DNA of 64,000 nt from Gilvimarinus algae (GCF_030518215.1 NZ_JAULRT010000052.1:310001-374000); one strand, 5' to 3'; counted from the first letter of the stretch, positions 35,227-48,595 are shown. Numbers and translations: made by a program. Notes: generated by a model not told the origin, from the letters alone.

Positions 35227-36501
35227 CTACTGAATGTGCTCGTCCATTTTAACTCTGAACCAAGCAACCATCTTGTCGGTAATTTCTACCGTTTCAAAAA
35301 GGTACTGATCCAGGGCAAAACTGATATTGCCGTCGGGGATGCGTTCCAGGTATTCCATGGCCAAACCGTTGAGGGTTTTTGGTCCATCGGTGGGCAGTGA
35401 CCAATCAAGAGCGCGGTTGATGTCGCGAATAAAAGTGCCGCCGTGGATTCGATACCAATCGTCACTGTCCTCGATAATATCCTGCTCGCTGTCTTCAGCA
35501 ATGTTGGTGGTGAAGTTGCCGACAATTTCCTCCAGCAAATCTTCCATGGTCACAATCCCCTGAACTTCGCCATATTCATTGACGACCAGAGCAATGCGGG
35601 ACTTTTGCGTTTGGAAATTCATCAGCTGCGTGTGCAGAGGGGTGGATTCGGGGACAAAATAGGGGTCGTCGGCAAAGGTCAGAATTTTGTCCGCCGTGAC
35701 CTCGGTATCGCTGCCGTTGAGAAAGCGGGCCACATTGCGCAAATGCAGAACACCGACCACGTTGTTGAGATCGCCCGTGTACACGGGCAAGCGTGTGTAT
35801 TCGGAGGTGCGGATCTTCTCGAGCAGATCGCAGACATCGTCTTCCAGGTCCAGGCCTTCCACTTCATTGCGCGGGATCATGATGTCTTCAACGTTGGACT
35901 TTTCCAAGTCCAGAATGTTAAGCAGCATGCCCTGGTGTTGGTCGGGGATCAGCTCGCCGGCTTCGTCAACGACGGTGCGCAGCTCTTCCGGGTCCAAGTG
36001 CTCAATGTGCGAGTGGGCTTTGTCGATACCAAACAGGCGAACAACACCGCTGGCTATGCCGTTCACCAGTAACACGGCCGGGTACAGCAGGTATGACAAC
36101 GGCTTGAGGATCAGGCTTGAGAAAAACGAAATCCGTTCCGGGTAGAGGGTGGCGACGGTCTTGGGGGTCACCTCGGCAAACACCAGCATAAAGAGGGTGA
36201 GGACAAAGCCACCGATGGCGACGCCCGAGTCGCCCAGAAGGCGAATAGCAATAAGTGTGGTAATCGCGGCGGCGAAATTGTTTGCCAGGTTGTTGCCAAT
36301 AAGAATCAGGCCAATCAGCCTGTCCGGGCGTCTGAGCAGCTGCTCCACACGCATGGCACCGCGATCACCTTTTTTACTGAGATGTTTCAGGCGGTAGCGG
36401 TTGATCGCCATCATGGCGGTCTCAGAACTTGAGAAGAAGCCCGATAACACCAAAAGCCCAAAAAGTACGCTGAACAGAAGTTCCAGAGATACGTCGTTCA
36501 A
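35227..36501 (-). CDS. corB: CorB/HlyC-type CNNM transporter with CBS domains
   Basis: Inner-membrane protein, 424 residues: an N-terminal DUF21/CNNM domain with three to four membrane helices (GFFSSSETAMMAINRYRLKH, in the family's SSxET form), a cytoplasmic pair of CBS domains (about 200–325; IMIPRNEVEGL, ALVVNEYGEVQGIVTMEDLLE) and a C-terminal CorC_HlyC domain (GGTFIRDINRAL). The family is linked to magnesium and cobalt resistance and Mg2+ export. Transcribed with ypjD upstream, 90 bp apart; ypjD–corB is a common pair divergent from ffh. Confidence 0.9.
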   Translation of the reverse strand: MNDVSLELLFSVLFGLLVLSGFFSSSETAMMAINRYRLKHLSKKGDRGAMRVEQLLRRPDRLIGLILIGNNLANNFAAAITTLIAIRLLGDSGVAIGGFVLTLFMLVFAEVTPKTVATLYPERISFFSSLILKPLSYLLYPAVLLVNGIASGVVRLFGIDKAHSHIEHLDPEELRTVVDEAGELIPDQHQGMLLNILDLEKSNVEDIMIPRNEVEGLDLEDDVCDLLEKIRTSEYTRLPVYTGDLNNVVGVLHLRNVARFLNGSDTEVTADKILTFADDPYFVPESTPLHTQLMNFQTQKSRIALVVNEYGEVQGIVTMEDLLEEIVGNFTTNIAEDSEQDIIEDSDDWYRIHGGTFIRDINRALDWSLPTDGPKTLNGLAMEYLERIPDGNISFALDQYLFETVEITDKMVAWFRVKMDEHIQ

Positions 36502-36591
36502 GGGGAGAATTTGCCTGTATTGCTAGCCGGCTGGGTATCTTGAAGCAGTTTGCCCGGATGCGCAATACATCCGGCTAACCCCTGAAGATCT

Positions 36592-37392
36592 CTAGCCGCC
36601 ATTGAGGATGAATTCAAGCACCAGCTTACTGCCAAAATAGGCCAGCATGAGCATGGCAAAGCCCACCAGGGTCCAGCGAATGGCGGTGTAGCCGCGCCAG
36701 CCGAGGCTGTGCCTGCCCCACAATAAGACGCTGTAGATCAGCCAGGCAAGCAGAGTAAATACGGTTTTGTGAACGACATGCTGGGCGAAGATGTCTTCCA
36801 GAAAAATAATGCCTGAGACTATAGAGGCGCTGAGCAGCACCTGTCCGGCCCAGAGCATCTCAAACAGTAGCGATTCCATGGTCTGCAGCGGCGGCAGCAA
36901 CTTAAGAGGCGTCAGTGTGCGCTTGTGCTTGAGCCGATAATTGGCGAAGGCGAGAAACAACGCCTGTAAGGTAGCGATGGTCAGCACACTGTAGGCTATC
37001 ACCGACAGCAACACATGGCTGGCCAGCCCCAGGGTGAGCGGGTAGACAGTACTGGCGCCTTTAAACAGCAAGGACGCGCTAACCGCGAGCACGGTCATCG
37101 GAAACAGCAATAGAAACAGGTTGTGCACGGGTTTGCGCGCAGCGCTGGCAAGGACAATGGTGTTCACTGTAAAAAACACCAGCGAGAGCATCGCGAACAG
37201 CTGCAGGGCGAGGCCGTCCGGTGTAATAATCAGGCGGTAACAGCCAACGGCATGGCACAGCAAGGCAGTCGCTGTCAGTGCGAAAAGCGCGGGGCGGCTG
37301 GGTGATCTAAGCCTGGCCACCGAGACAATCAAGTAGCTGGCGGCCAGAACGTAGAGGCCGATGGCCGCATAGTTGGCAAAGTGCGCTGACAT
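36592..37392 (-). CDS. ypjD: CcsA-like inner membrane protein YpjD
   Basis: 266 residues with eight hydrophobic segments, of the cytochrome c assembly (CcsA/CcmC) superfamily. The typical tryptophan-rich WWD loop of haem handlers is not obvious, but LGLASHVLLSVIAYSVLTIA and the C-terminal LGWRGYTAIRWTLVGFAML match YpjD. The biochemical role is unknown; it was proposed to act in membrane assembly or ion homeostasis together with its CorB neighbour. Divergent from ffh with 210 bp between. Confidence 0.87.
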   Translation of the reverse strand: MSAHFANYAAIGLYVLAASYLIVSVARLRSPSRPALFALTATALLCHAVGCYRLIITPDGLALQLFAMLSLVFFTVNTIVLASAARKPVHNLFLLLFPMTVLAVSASLLFKGASTVYPLTLGLASHVLLSVIAYSVLTIATLQALFLAFANYRLKHKRTLTPLKLLPPLQTMESLLFEMLWAGQVLLSASIVSGIIFLEDIFAQHVVHKTVFTLLAWLIYSVLLWGRHSLGWRGYTAIRWTLVGFAMLMLAYFGSKLVLEFILNGG

Positions 37393-37527
37393 CGGAGAGT
37401 GAGGGTCCTTTAAAAACAGAAATCAAGGCAGGCCAGAGTTTGGCACATGCGGCGGTGTAATAGAAGCCTGGAAATGAGAATCAGTTGTTCCCGCAAGCCG
37501 GCCGAGACGCGACCCGCGATCAGGCGT

Positions 37528-37533
37528 TATAAT
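37528..37533 (+). promoter_or_regulatory. Candidate -10 element of ffh
   Basis: A perfect TATAAT, 70 bp before the ffh ATG. No recognisable -35 stands at 16–18 bp, so this is weak. Confidence 0.3.
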
Positions 37534-37602
37534 GCCGCCATAATTGCCGTTCATTTTAGTCTGGCCAAATAGTGACCAGTTGCATCAGGATCGAATTGAG
37601 CT

Positions 37603-38979
37603 ATGTTTGACAATCTTCAGGACCGCTTAGCCGGTACCTTCAAGAAAATCACGGGTAAGGCTCGGCTTACCGACGATAATATCCAGGCAACCCTGCGCGA
37701 GGTGCGCAAGGCGCTGCTTGAGGCGGATGTGGCCCTGCCGGTGGTAAAAGACTTCGTCGGGCGTGTGCGTTCCCGGGCTTTGGGTACTCAAGTAGGCAAG
37801 GCCCTCAATCCCGGCCAGCAGTTTCTCAGAATCGTCGAGTCTGAGCTGGTGGCGGTCATGGGCGAGGCCAATGAGAGCCTTAATCTGGCGGCAAGGCCTC
37901 CGGCGGTCATTCTGATGGCGGGTCTGCAGGGGGCGGGTAAAACCACCTCCGTGGCCAAGCTTGCCAAATTTTTGACAGAGCGCGAGAAAAAGAAGGTTCT
38001 GGTTGTCAGTGCCGACGTCTACCGGCCGGCGGCTATTGCCCAGTTGCAGACACTGGCCGGGGAAATTGGGGTTGAATGTTTTCCTTCGAGCGCTGATGAC
38101 AAGCCTACGGCGATTGCCAATGCCGCCATAGATCACGCAAAACGACAGTTTTTCGATGTGCTTTTGATCGATACCGCCGGCCGCCTGCACGTGGATGAGG
38201 CTCTGATGGAAGAAATCCGCGAGCTGCATCGGGTTGCCGATCCCGTCGAAACCCTTTTTGTTATCGATGCCATGATTGGTCAGGATGCCGTGAACACGGC
38301 CCAGGCGTTCAATGAGGCCCTGCCGCTGACCGGCGTAATTCTCACCAAGGCCGATGGTGATGCCCGGGGCGGGGCGGCCCTCTCGGTGCGCCAGGTGACT
38401 GGCAAACCCATCAAGTTTCTGGGGATGGGTGAGAAAGTCGATGCGCTAGAACCTTTCCACCCGGACAGGATCGCTTCGCGCATTCTCGGCATGGGCGATA
38501 TTATGTCCCTGATCGAAGAGGCCGAGCGAAAAATTGACAAGGCCAAGGCAGAAAAGCTGGTAAAGAAGGTCTCAAAAGGAAAGCGCTTTGACCTTGAAGA
38601 TCTTCGCGATCAATTGCAGCAAATGCAGGATATGGGAGGGCTCACCGGCCTGATGGACAAGTTGCCGGGCATGGGCAACATGGGGCAGATGGTTCAGCAG
38701 GCCGATATGGGCAAGCAGTTCAAGGTAATGGAGGCGCTCATTAACTCCATGACGCCTTGGGAGCGGCAGAATCCGGACAATTTGACCAGTTCACGTAAGC
38801 GTCGAATCACGCAGGGTTCAGGCACCCAAATTCAGGATCTCAACCGTCTGTTGAAGCAGCACAAACAGATGGAGAAAATGATGAAAAAAATGAAAGGCGG
38901 CGGCATGGCCAAGATGATGCGCGGCATGGGCGGGATGCTGCCCGGTGGCGGGGGTCTGCCACCGGGTATGGGTCGTTAG
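37603..38979 (+). CDS. ffh: Signal recognition particle protein Ffh
   Basis: GTPase subunit of SRP that binds signal sequences of nascent membrane proteins. 458 residues: N domain (1–95), G domain with P-loop GLQGAGKTTSVAK near 106, DTAGRLHVDE near 190 and TKADGDARGGAA near 248, then the methionine-rich M domain (about 325–458) that binds 4.5S RNA and signal peptides, ending in a Gly/Met-rich tail. rpsP–rimM–trmD–rplS, the common downstream neighbours, are not present; a terminator follows. Confidence 0.97.
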   Translation: MFDNLQDRLAGTFKKITGKARLTDDNIQATLREVRKALLEADVALPVVKDFVGRVRSRALGTQVGKALNPGQQFLRIVESELVAVMGEANESLNLAARPPAVILMAGLQGAGKTTSVAKLAKFLTEREKKKVLVVSADVYRPAAIAQLQTLAGEIGVECFPSSADDKPTAIANAAIDHAKRQFFDVLLIDTAGRLHVDEALMEEIRELHRVADPVETLFVIDAMIGQDAVNTAQAFNEALPLTGVILTKADGDARGGAALSVRQVTGKPIKFLGMGEKVDALEPFHPDRIASRILGMGDIMSLIEEAERKIDKAKAEKLVKKVSKGKRFDLEDLRDQLQQMQDMGGLTGLMDKLPGMGNMGQMVQQADMGKQFKVMEALINSMTPWERQNPDNLTSSRKRRITQGSGTQIQDLNRLLKQHKQMEKMMKKMKGGGMAKMMRGMGGMLPGGGGLPPGMGR

Positions 38980-39001
38980 TGCTTTGGCGCTGCTTGCAGT
39001 C

Positions 39002-39035
39002 AAAAACGCCGGACTTTGTGTCCGGCGTTTTTTTT
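39002..39035 (+). terminator. Intrinsic terminator of ffh
   Basis: ACGCCGGAC–TTTGT–GTCCGGCGT stem followed by eight T, and preceded by five A. It begins 23 bp after the ffh stop. Confidence 0.88.
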
Positions 39036-39136
39036 GGACTGTATTTTTTGCCAAAACTGTCTAAGATCATCAATAGGAATTGACCCATTGATTTGTTGTC
39101 TAGAGAGAGCTAATCAATGGGTGCTTGGAGAATGCA

Positions 39137-39568
39137 ATGTCACAAATCGTGAAAGGTCTGGTTGTTTTTTGTTCGCTTTTGGCGGTTGCCTGTAGTCCAC
39201 TGGAGTCTGAAAAGAGCTCCAGTGCGCCGATGCTCGAAGGTCAATGGCGCGTCGAATCCATTACCGGCGATGGCGTCATAGATTACAGTCCAGCGCAGCT
39301 GTTCTTTGATGGACAGGGTAAGCTCTCCGGTAATGCCAGTTGCAACCGCCTGTTTGGCGAATACGACGTGGCAGATGGAGAATTGATCATCGGCGAGCAG
39401 ATCGGCACGACACGGATGATGTGTGTACCTGCTCTGATGAACCAGGAACAAAAGCTTCTCAGCGTTCTGCCGGGCACTCATCGCATGCAGTGGAAGCAAG
39501 AGGTTCTCTATTTGCTGGACGAGAGCGGTGGCGAAATACTTCGTATCATCCGCCAGCAACAGCCTTAA
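39137..39568 (+). CDS. META-domain lipoprotein (HslJ-like)
   Basis: 143 residues from ATG at 39137 (GGAG six bases upstream; a TTG at 39125 is in frame but poorer). Lipobox AVAC with Cys19. The rest is one META domain: LEGQWRVESITG, the family asparagine segment GNASCNRLFGEY, and TTRMMCVPALMNQEQKLLS. HslJ-type proteins are envelope proteins linked to heat and novobiocin resistance in E. coli; the molecular function is not known. Single gene after the ffh terminator. Confidence 0.85.
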   Translation: MSQIVKGLVVFCSLLAVACSPLESEKSSSAPMLEGQWRVESITGDGVIDYSPAQLFFDGQGKLSGNASCNRLFGEYDVADGELIIGEQIGTTRMMCVPALMNQEQKLLSVLPGTHRMQWKQEVLYLLDESGGEILRIIRQQQP

Positions 39569-39635
39569 GTGGGCATTAGTGGATCGCGCGGTAGTACAAT
39601 AATGGCCAACTAATTGGCAGCGTACAGGTGAGGCA

Positions 39636-41321
39636 GTGAACACGAGACCGATTTATATCCCCTTTGCCGGGCCAGCACTTCTCGAGGCGCCCCTTCTTAA
39701 CAAAGGCAGTGCCTTTACTCGACAGGAGCGCCAGCAGTTTAACCTTGAGGGCCTGTTGCCCTACAACATCGAAACCATTGAAGAGCAGAAAGCCCGCGCC
39801 TACGAGCAACTGTGCTCATTCAAGTCGGATATTGACAAGCACATCTACCTACGCAATATCCAGGACACCAACGAGACTTTGTACTTCCGCCTGGTGACCG
39901 AGCATCTACAGGAAGTCATGCCTTTGATCTACACCCCAACGGTGGGCAAAGCCTGCGAACTGTTTTCCAAAATCTATCGCCGCAAGCGCGGACTGTTTGT
40001 TTCCTACCCCGATCGCGACCGCCTGGACGATATTTTGCAAAATGCCACCAAGCACAATGTCAAGGTGATAGTTGTCACTGATGGCGAGCGGATTCTCGGC
40101 TTGGGGGATCAGGGTATCGGCGGTATGGGGATTCCAATTGGTAAATTGGCGCTGTACACAGCGTGCGGTGGCATAAGCCCCGCATACACCCTGCCGGTTG
40201 TTCTGGATGTGGGTTGTAACAACCCCCAGTTGGTCAAAGACCCTATGTACATGGGGTGGCGTCACGAGCGCATCAGCGACGACGAATACTACGAGTTTGT
40301 TGATCAGTTTATTCAGGCGGTTAAGGTGCGCTGGCCCAATGCACTGTTGCAATTTGAAGACTTTGCGCAAAACCATGCCACGCCGCTGCTGCATAAATAT
40401 CGTGATGAAATTTGTTGTTTTAACGATGACGTGCAGGGCACCGCCTCGGTTACAGTGGGAACGCTATTGGCCGCCTGTCATACAAAAGAGGAAAGCCTGT
40501 CATCACAGACGATTGTCTTTGCCGGTGCAGGATCGGCGGGCTGCGGTATTGCCGGCCAAATTATCGATGAAATGTGTGAGGAGGGTCTGACGCGGGAGCA
40601 GGCCAAGGCGCGGGTTTATCTTGTCAATCGCGATGGTCTGCTAACCGACAGCTCCGCTCAGCTGTTGGATTTTCAGCGTCCGTTTTGTAAGCCTGATGGG
40701 CTGGTGCATGATTGGCTCCTGGACCGGCCCGGCACCATCGGTTTGGCTGACGTGGTGCGCAATGTGCAGCCGACCGTGCTGGTCGGTGTTTCCGGGCAGC
40801 CGGGGCTGTTCAACAAAGCGCTGGTTGAGTCTATGCAAGCGCACTGTGAGCGCCCGATCATACTGCCGCTGTCCAATCCCACTTCTAAGGTTGAAGGTTT
40901 GCCTGTGGATATATTGCGCTGGACGGGCGGGCGGGCCATTGTCGCCACGGGTAGCCCATTTGCGCCTGTGGATATCGGCGGCCGGTTGCACGAGATCGCG
41001 CAGTGTAACAACAGCTATATTTTTCCCGGTGTCGGCCTGGGTGTTATCAGCGCTAAGGCAAGCAAGATCACCGATGGCATGATGCTGGCGGCCTCAAGGG
41101 CCCTGGCCCTGCTGTCGCCTCTGGCCAACACGGGCGAAGGGCCTCTGCTGCCGGCGGTGGAAGATATTCGCGATGTGAGCAAGAAAATTGCGATAGCCGT
41201 CTATCGGCAGGCGATCGCCGATGGCGTCGCGGTCCCCGTGCCCGAAGATTTGATCGCTGAGAAAGTGGAGGCAAATTTCTGGTACCCACGCTACCGCCAC
41301 TACCGGCGGACATCCTTCTAA
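39636..41321 (+). CDS. maeA: NAD-dependent malic enzyme
   Basis: Oxidative decarboxylation of malate to pyruvate and CO2. 561 residues, close to E. coli MaeA. Segments seen: [28 protein letters not shown] with the substrate-binding residues, [12 protein letters not shown], and the NAD Rossmann motif [14 protein letters not shown] near residue 295. The start is GTG at 39636 with AGGTGAGG upstream. The XRE regulator follows after 24 bp, then fadBA, making a four-gene series in which acetyl-CoA production and pyruvate supply may be coordinated. Confidence 0.94.
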   Translation: MNTRPIYIPFAGPALLEAPLLNKGSAFTRQERQQFNLEGLLPYNIETIEEQKARAYEQLCSFKSDIDKHIYLRNIQDTNETLYFRLVTEHLQEVMPLIYTPTVGKACELFSKIYRRKRGLFVSYPDRDRLDDILQNATKHNVKVIVVTDGERILGLGDQGIGGMGIPIGKLALYTACGGISPAYTLPVVLDVGCNNPQLVKDPMYMGWRHERISDDEYYEFVDQFIQAVKVRWPNALLQFEDFAQNHATPLLHKYRDEICCFNDDVQGTASVTVGTLLAACHTKEESLSSQTIVFAGAGSAGCGIAGQIIDEMCEEGLTREQAKARVYLVNRDGLLTDSSAQLLDFQRPFCKPDGLVHDWLLDRPGTIGLADVVRNVQPTVLVGVSGQPGLFNKALVESMQAHCERPIILPLSNPTSKVEGLPVDILRWTGGRAIVATGSPFAPVDIGGRLHEIAQCNNSYIFPGVGLGVISAKASKITDGMMLAASRALALLSPLANTGEGPLLPAVEDIRDVSKKIAIAVYRQAIADGVAVPVPEDLIAEKVEANFWYPRYRHYRRTSF

Positions 41322-41345
41322 CGGTGACAAGAGGTCAGTTGCACG

Positions 41346-41909
41346 ATGCCCCAATCGGAATCGGCGCTTGCCCTGGGGCTGCGTCTCAAGGCGATTCGAG
41401 AAGCCAATGGTTTGTCACAGCGCGAGCTGGCAAAAAGGGCGGGTGTCACCAATAGCAGTATTTCTATGATTGAGCAGGGGCAGGTGAGCCCCAGTGTCCA
41501 GTCGTTGGAGAAGGTGCTGTCCGGGTTTCCCATGTCGCTCTCGTATTTTTTTGCCTGCGGTTTGAGTGGCGACACCCAGATTTTTTACGCTCGCGAAGAA
41601 ATGCAAAAGCACGACAAGCCCTACGGCTACATGCAGATGGTGGCGGAGCCATTGTCACCGCGCAAAGTCTCGTACAAGCGCTTTCATTTTGAGCCGCAAA
41701 GCGATACGGGAGATGCGCCCTTGACCAGCTTTTTTGATCAGGCTGGTTGTGTTTTTTGCGGTGAAATTGTGTTGTCGGCAGGCTCAAAGGTTCGACGGTT
41801 ACAGGCGGGTGATTGTTTTTATCTGCAAGCCTATACGCCGTTTCGTGCCCGCAATGAATCCAGCAGCGAGGCTGCGGAAATCATGGTGGCGGCTGCAACG
41901 CCAGAGTAG
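41346..41909 (+). CDS. XRE-family regulator with C-terminal cupin domain
   Basis: 187 residues. N-terminal HTH_3 domain (about 10–65; LSQRELAKRAGVTNSSISMIE) and a C-terminal cupin (about 105–180; FEPQSDTGDAP, GDCFYLQAYTPFRARN) for small-molecule sensing. The layout is that of PuuR and related repressors. It lies between malic enzyme and fadB with gaps of 24 and 23 bp, so it is very likely in their operon and may be a local autoregulator of beta-oxidation, although its ligand is unknown. In Pseudomonas fadBA is controlled by the TetR-type PsrA instead. Confidence 0.85.
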   Translation: MPQSESALALGLRLKAIREANGLSQRELAKRAGVTNSSISMIEQGQVSPSVQSLEKVLSGFPMSLSYFFACGLSGDTQIFYAREEMQKHDKPYGYMQMVAEPLSPRKVSYKRFHFEPQSDTGDAPLTSFFDQAGCVFCGEIVLSAGSKVRRLQAGDCFYLQAYTPFRARNESSSEAAEIMVAAATPE

Positions 41910-41932
41910 GCAGCTCAGACAAGAGGCAAGTT

Positions 41933-45270
<3,338 letters not shown>

Positions 45271-45456
45271 GCGGTGGAGCATCTGGTAGAATGCCGCTTT
45301 TGTTCGCCCGGCGAGGGTTCACGCTAGGGCCACACAAGCCCTTGAACGAGACAGACATTTGCGGTTCTCTGTCGGGGTTTAAGGGGACGCAATCAAATGG
45401 CGAAAACGGCTATTGGGTTGCCCGGTTAATCGCTCTCGGCAAGAAGGGGTGGCGTC

Positions 45457-46812
45457 TTGCAAATTCAATCGGTTCGGGATCCGGAAGCGTTTGTTCAGGC
45501 GCTGGGCTCCTCTGCGCCTGCGGGCCAGCTGCACGCTATAGAGTTTGAGCACAACGCGTTTTACCTTGAGGCGCCTCGTTGCGAAGCCTTGATTGCTGTG
45601 CTGGATAAGGGAGAACCTGGCGTGCGAGCAGTCATCGCGGCGGCAACCGCCGAAACCCGAACACTGGTCGGCGGATGGTCCCAGACGGGCTGTTTGGCCC
45701 GGCTCGCCGAAGCTTTGGGCGCGCCTGTGCTTGAGCTTGATGCCGCCGTTAGTCTCGTGCCTGTGGTGATTCCCAAGCCCTGGGGACGGGAGGTCTGGTA
45801 TACCGGCATGGAAAAGCGTGGCCAGGCCGGTGTCGGCGATGAGGTCCGTGTTACCCCCCTGGCGTGGCTCTTGTCCCTGATGCCCAAGGCGTTCGCCATG
45901 GGCGACCCCGAGTCGTTGACTCTGCTCAAGGTTCTGGATCCTCTGGCCGATGAAGTGTTCGGCGACCTCTACTTTGAAATGCACGAGCGCAAGCAAGAGG
46001 TTTATGTGGTCACCCACGTGGATCGGCGTGCTTGGCCCAATGGCGAGGGTGGGATTCGTTTTGGTTTTTGCCCGGAAAAGCGGCAGCAATATGCCAGCGA
46101 TGAGAACTTTAAGACTGCGTATGCCGCTGCGGTCAAGTCCTATGAGCAGGCGCGCCGCAAGATTGACGGAAAACTGGATCAAGTTCGCCAGGGTAAAGGC
46201 ATAGGGCTGAATGAGCCGGTCTCTCCGGCGACGGTCAGCGCCTGGCTTGCTGGAGTGGATCCGGCTCTGCGCGAGCGGGAGAAGCTCTTACGCCTGGAAA
46301 TGGAGCGCTTCACCCGGGTCTTGCCTCTCAAGGTGGGCGATGTGGTCAAGGTGCCTTGTTACACGCCTCATTCGCTGTTGCACGGTGTGCGGACCGTGGA
46401 GTTTCAGACCCCTGTGTATGAACGCAAGATTCTCGCCTTTGCCCAAAAGGTGTTGACTCAGCCTCACTGGGATACAGAGGAGGCTTTGGAAAAAGTGGCC
46501 CTGGAGGCAAACCTCCCGGAACTCGGAGCTGTGACGCGCCCATGTCCCGAGCTGGTGTGTCAGCAAGTGGTTGACTTCGATGACTTTGCGGTGTGGCGCC
46601 TCTCGGCGCTTGAAACTTGTGACTACCCGCTGGAGGGCCTCCAAGATTACCGGCTGGTCATGGCGATCTCCGGCGAGGTGAGTTTGCCGGGTAAGGTACT
46701 GGCGCCTGAGCAGGCCGCTTTGGTACCTGCCAATGCCCGGGCCGGGCTGCGGTTGCAGCTGCAAAAAGGGGCTGTGGCGCTGATTGCCAGGGCTCTTGGC
46801 GGTAAATGTTAG
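45457..46812 (+). CDS. Phosphomannose-isomerase-like cupin protein of unknown function
   Basis: 451 residues. The middle and C-terminal parts resemble type I mannose-6-phosphate isomerase: VVIPKPWGREVWYTG near residue 103, LLKVLDPLADEVFGDLYF near 150, and VVKVPCYTPHSLLHG near 297. The usual zinc-site signature QVHPD with its Gln/His pair is absent, the stretch being replaced by FEMHERKQEVYVV, which offers its own His and Glu. An N-terminal 100 residues of unclear fold precede it. The start is TTG at 45457 with AAGGGG upstream; no near ATG fits. It may bind metal and a sugar phosphate, but the reaction is unknown. It stands alone between fadA (186 bp away) and tRNA-Leu. Confidence 0.72.
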   Translation: MQIQSVRDPEAFVQALGSSAPAGQLHAIEFEHNAFYLEAPRCEALIAVLDKGEPGVRAVIAAATAETRTLVGGWSQTGCLARLAEALGAPVLELDAAVSLVPVVIPKPWGREVWYTGMEKRGQAGVGDEVRVTPLAWLLSLMPKAFAMGDPESLTLLKVLDPLADEVFGDLYFEMHERKQEVYVVTHVDRRAWPNGEGGIRFGFCPEKRQQYASDENFKTAYAAAVKSYEQARRKIDGKLDQVRQGKGIGLNEPVSPATVSAWLAGVDPALREREKLLRLEMERFTRVLPLKVGDVVKVPCYTPHSLLHGVRTVEFQTPVYERKILAFAQKVLTQPHWDTEEALEKVALEANLPELGAVTRPCPELVCQQVVDFDDFAVWRLSALETCDYPLEGLQDYRLVMAISGEVSLPGKVLAPEQAALVPANARAGLRLQLQKGAVALIARALGGKC

Positions 46813-46951
46813 TCCTCACTTATTGAACCTCTTGAGTGTCTGTGGCAAAATCTCCACCCTTCTCGCAACCGGCTGCTTGGTTTTTTGAAAATTACTTTGA
46901 AAATCAATAGCTTGTAGAGTTAAAGCTTTTTGTGGCCTGTTTGACAGTGCA

Positions 46952-47036
<85 letters not shown>

Positions 47037-47076
47037 TTAAGTGTAAAAGCGCGTTGCCTCCGGCAATGCCATAAAA

Positions 47077-47093
47077 CGATGCGAAAGGCATCG
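47077..47093 (+). promoter_or_regulatory. Hairpin in the tRNA-Leu–tig leader
   Basis: CGATGC–GAAAG–GCATCG stem-loop 20 bp before the tig ATG. No T run, so it is not a terminator; it may mark tRNA/mRNA processing or affect tig translation. Confidence 0.4.
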
Positions 47094-47113
47094 ATGTAAT
47101 TCACGAGGATACT

Positions 47114-48427
47114 ATGCAGGTTTCAATCGAAACGACTTCTGGTCTGGAGCGCCGTTTGACTATTGGCGTGCCCGCCGACACCGTGGAAGGCGAAATTGAA
47201 AAACGCCTTAAAGAGGCTGCCAAGAACATTCGCATCAACGGCTTTCGCAAAGGCAAGGTGCCGCTGAAAATCGTTAAGCAGCGCTACGGCGCTGGCGTGC
47301 GTCAGGAAGTCGTGGGCGAGGTGATCAGCCGGTCTTTTTATGAGGCGGCCAAGCGCGAGGACGTCAAGCCTGCCGGACAGCCGAGTATCCAGCCTAAGCA
47401 GATGACAGAGGGCAAGGATCTCGAGTTCGTGGCCACCTTCGAGGTCTACCCAGAGGTCTCTCTCGGCGACATGAGTGGCTTTAAGGTGACTCGCTACAGC
47501 GCCGAGATTACCGACGAAGACATCGATAAAATGGTCGAGACCCTGCGCAAGCACCAGGCTACCTGGGAAGAGGTGGATCGTGCCGCCGCCGAGGGCGATC
47601 AGGTCAATATTGATTTCACCGGCACCAAAGACGGCGAAGAGTTCAAAGGTGGCAAGGCTGAGGGCCATAATCTGGTGCTCGGCTCTAACTCAATGATTCC
47701 AGGCTTTGAAGATGGCATTGTCGGTATGAAGCCCGGCGATGAGAAAACCATCAAGGTAACCTTCCCAGAAGATTATCAGGCCGAAGAGCTCAAAGGTGCC
47801 GATGCCGAGTTTCTGATTAAGGTCAACAAAGTTTCTGAGCAGCAATTGCCCGAGCTAAAAAAGCCGTTTTTCCAGAAGTTTGGCCTGGAAAAGGGTGGCA
47901 TTAAGGCTTTCCAGAAAGAAGTTAAGGCCAATATGGAGCGCGAGCTGAAAAACGCGCTTAAGGCTAAGGTGAAGGGCCAGGTGATGGATCAGCTGATCGA
48001 GACTCACGAGGTCGATCTGCCCAAGTCTCTGGTGGGGAATGAAATCCAGGTGCTGCGCAATCAAATGATGCAGCGCTTTGGCCAGCAGCCCAAGGATTTT
48101 GATCCGCGCTCGATTTTACCGGACAGTATGTTTGAAGAAGACGCCAAGCGCCGTGTGGCCCTGGGGTTGATTGTCGGTGAAATCGTCAAGACTGCGAAAA
48201 TCAAGCCGGACGACAAGGCGGTTCGCAAGATGGTGGAAGAGGTTGCCAGCACTTACGAAGAGCCCCAGGAGGTCATCGACTACTATTACAGTCAGCGCGA
48301 GCTGCTGGCGGGTATAGAGTCGGCGGTACTGGAAGATCAAGTCGTTGAGCACATTCTCGAGAAGGCAGAAGTCTCCGAAGAGACCGCCACTTACGACGAG
48401 ATTATGCAGCCAAATGCTGAAAAATAA
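47114..48427 (+). CDS. tig: Trigger factor
   Basis: Ribosome-associated chaperone and peptidyl-prolyl isomerase that meets nascent chains at the exit tunnel. 437 residues. Ribosome-binding signature GFRKGKVPLKIVKQRYG near residue 40–55, FKBP-like isomerase domain (about 160–245; EGDQVNIDFTGTKDGEEF) and the helical C-terminal arms. AGGA precedes the ATG. It starts the conserved order tig–clpP–clpX–lon–hupB–ppiD. Confidence 0.97.
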   Translation: MQVSIETTSGLERRLTIGVPADTVEGEIEKRLKEAAKNIRINGFRKGKVPLKIVKQRYGAGVRQEVVGEVISRSFYEAAKREDVKPAGQPSIQPKQMTEGKDLEFVATFEVYPEVSLGDMSGFKVTRYSAEITDEDIDKMVETLRKHQATWEEVDRAAAEGDQVNIDFTGTKDGEEFKGGKAEGHNLVLGSNSMIPGFEDGIVGMKPGDEKTIKVTFPEDYQAEELKGADAEFLIKVNKVSEQQLPELKKPFFQKFGLEKGGIKAFQKEVKANMERELKNALKAKVKGQVMDQLIETHEVDLPKSLVGNEIQVLRNQMMQRFGQQPKDFDPRSILPDSMFEEDAKRRVALGLIVGEIVKTAKIKPDDKAVRKMVEEVASTYEEPQEVIDYYYSQRELLAGIESAVLEDQVVEHILEKAEVSEETATYDEIMQPNAEK

Positions 48428-48445
48428 CGCTTTTTGAGCAAAAAT

Positions 48446-48469
48446 GCCGCGAAACGCCTGTTTCGCGGC
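48446..48469 (+). terminator. Hairpin between tig and clpP
   Basis: GCCGCGAAAC–GCCT–GTTTCGCGGC, a perfect 10-bp stem. Followed by CACTCTTCC, not a T run, on the plus strand; it may be an attenuator or RNA-stabilising end for tig rather than a full terminator. Confidence 0.45.
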
Positions 48470-48595
48470 CACTCTTCCCGCCATTTATCTTTCTGTACTG
48501 GCAAAGCGCCGGCTCACAGGTTAAGCTCCCACATATCCGCCTGTTATCGAGATCGGGCCGACTTTTGGAATGTTTTACGAGAAGGGTAGTCATCA

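Noticed and set aside
45291-45548. 85-codon frame between fadA and the PMI-like gene
   Set aside because: It overlaps the start of the PMI-like gene in another frame, has a low-complexity Gly/Ser end and no supporting ribosome site.
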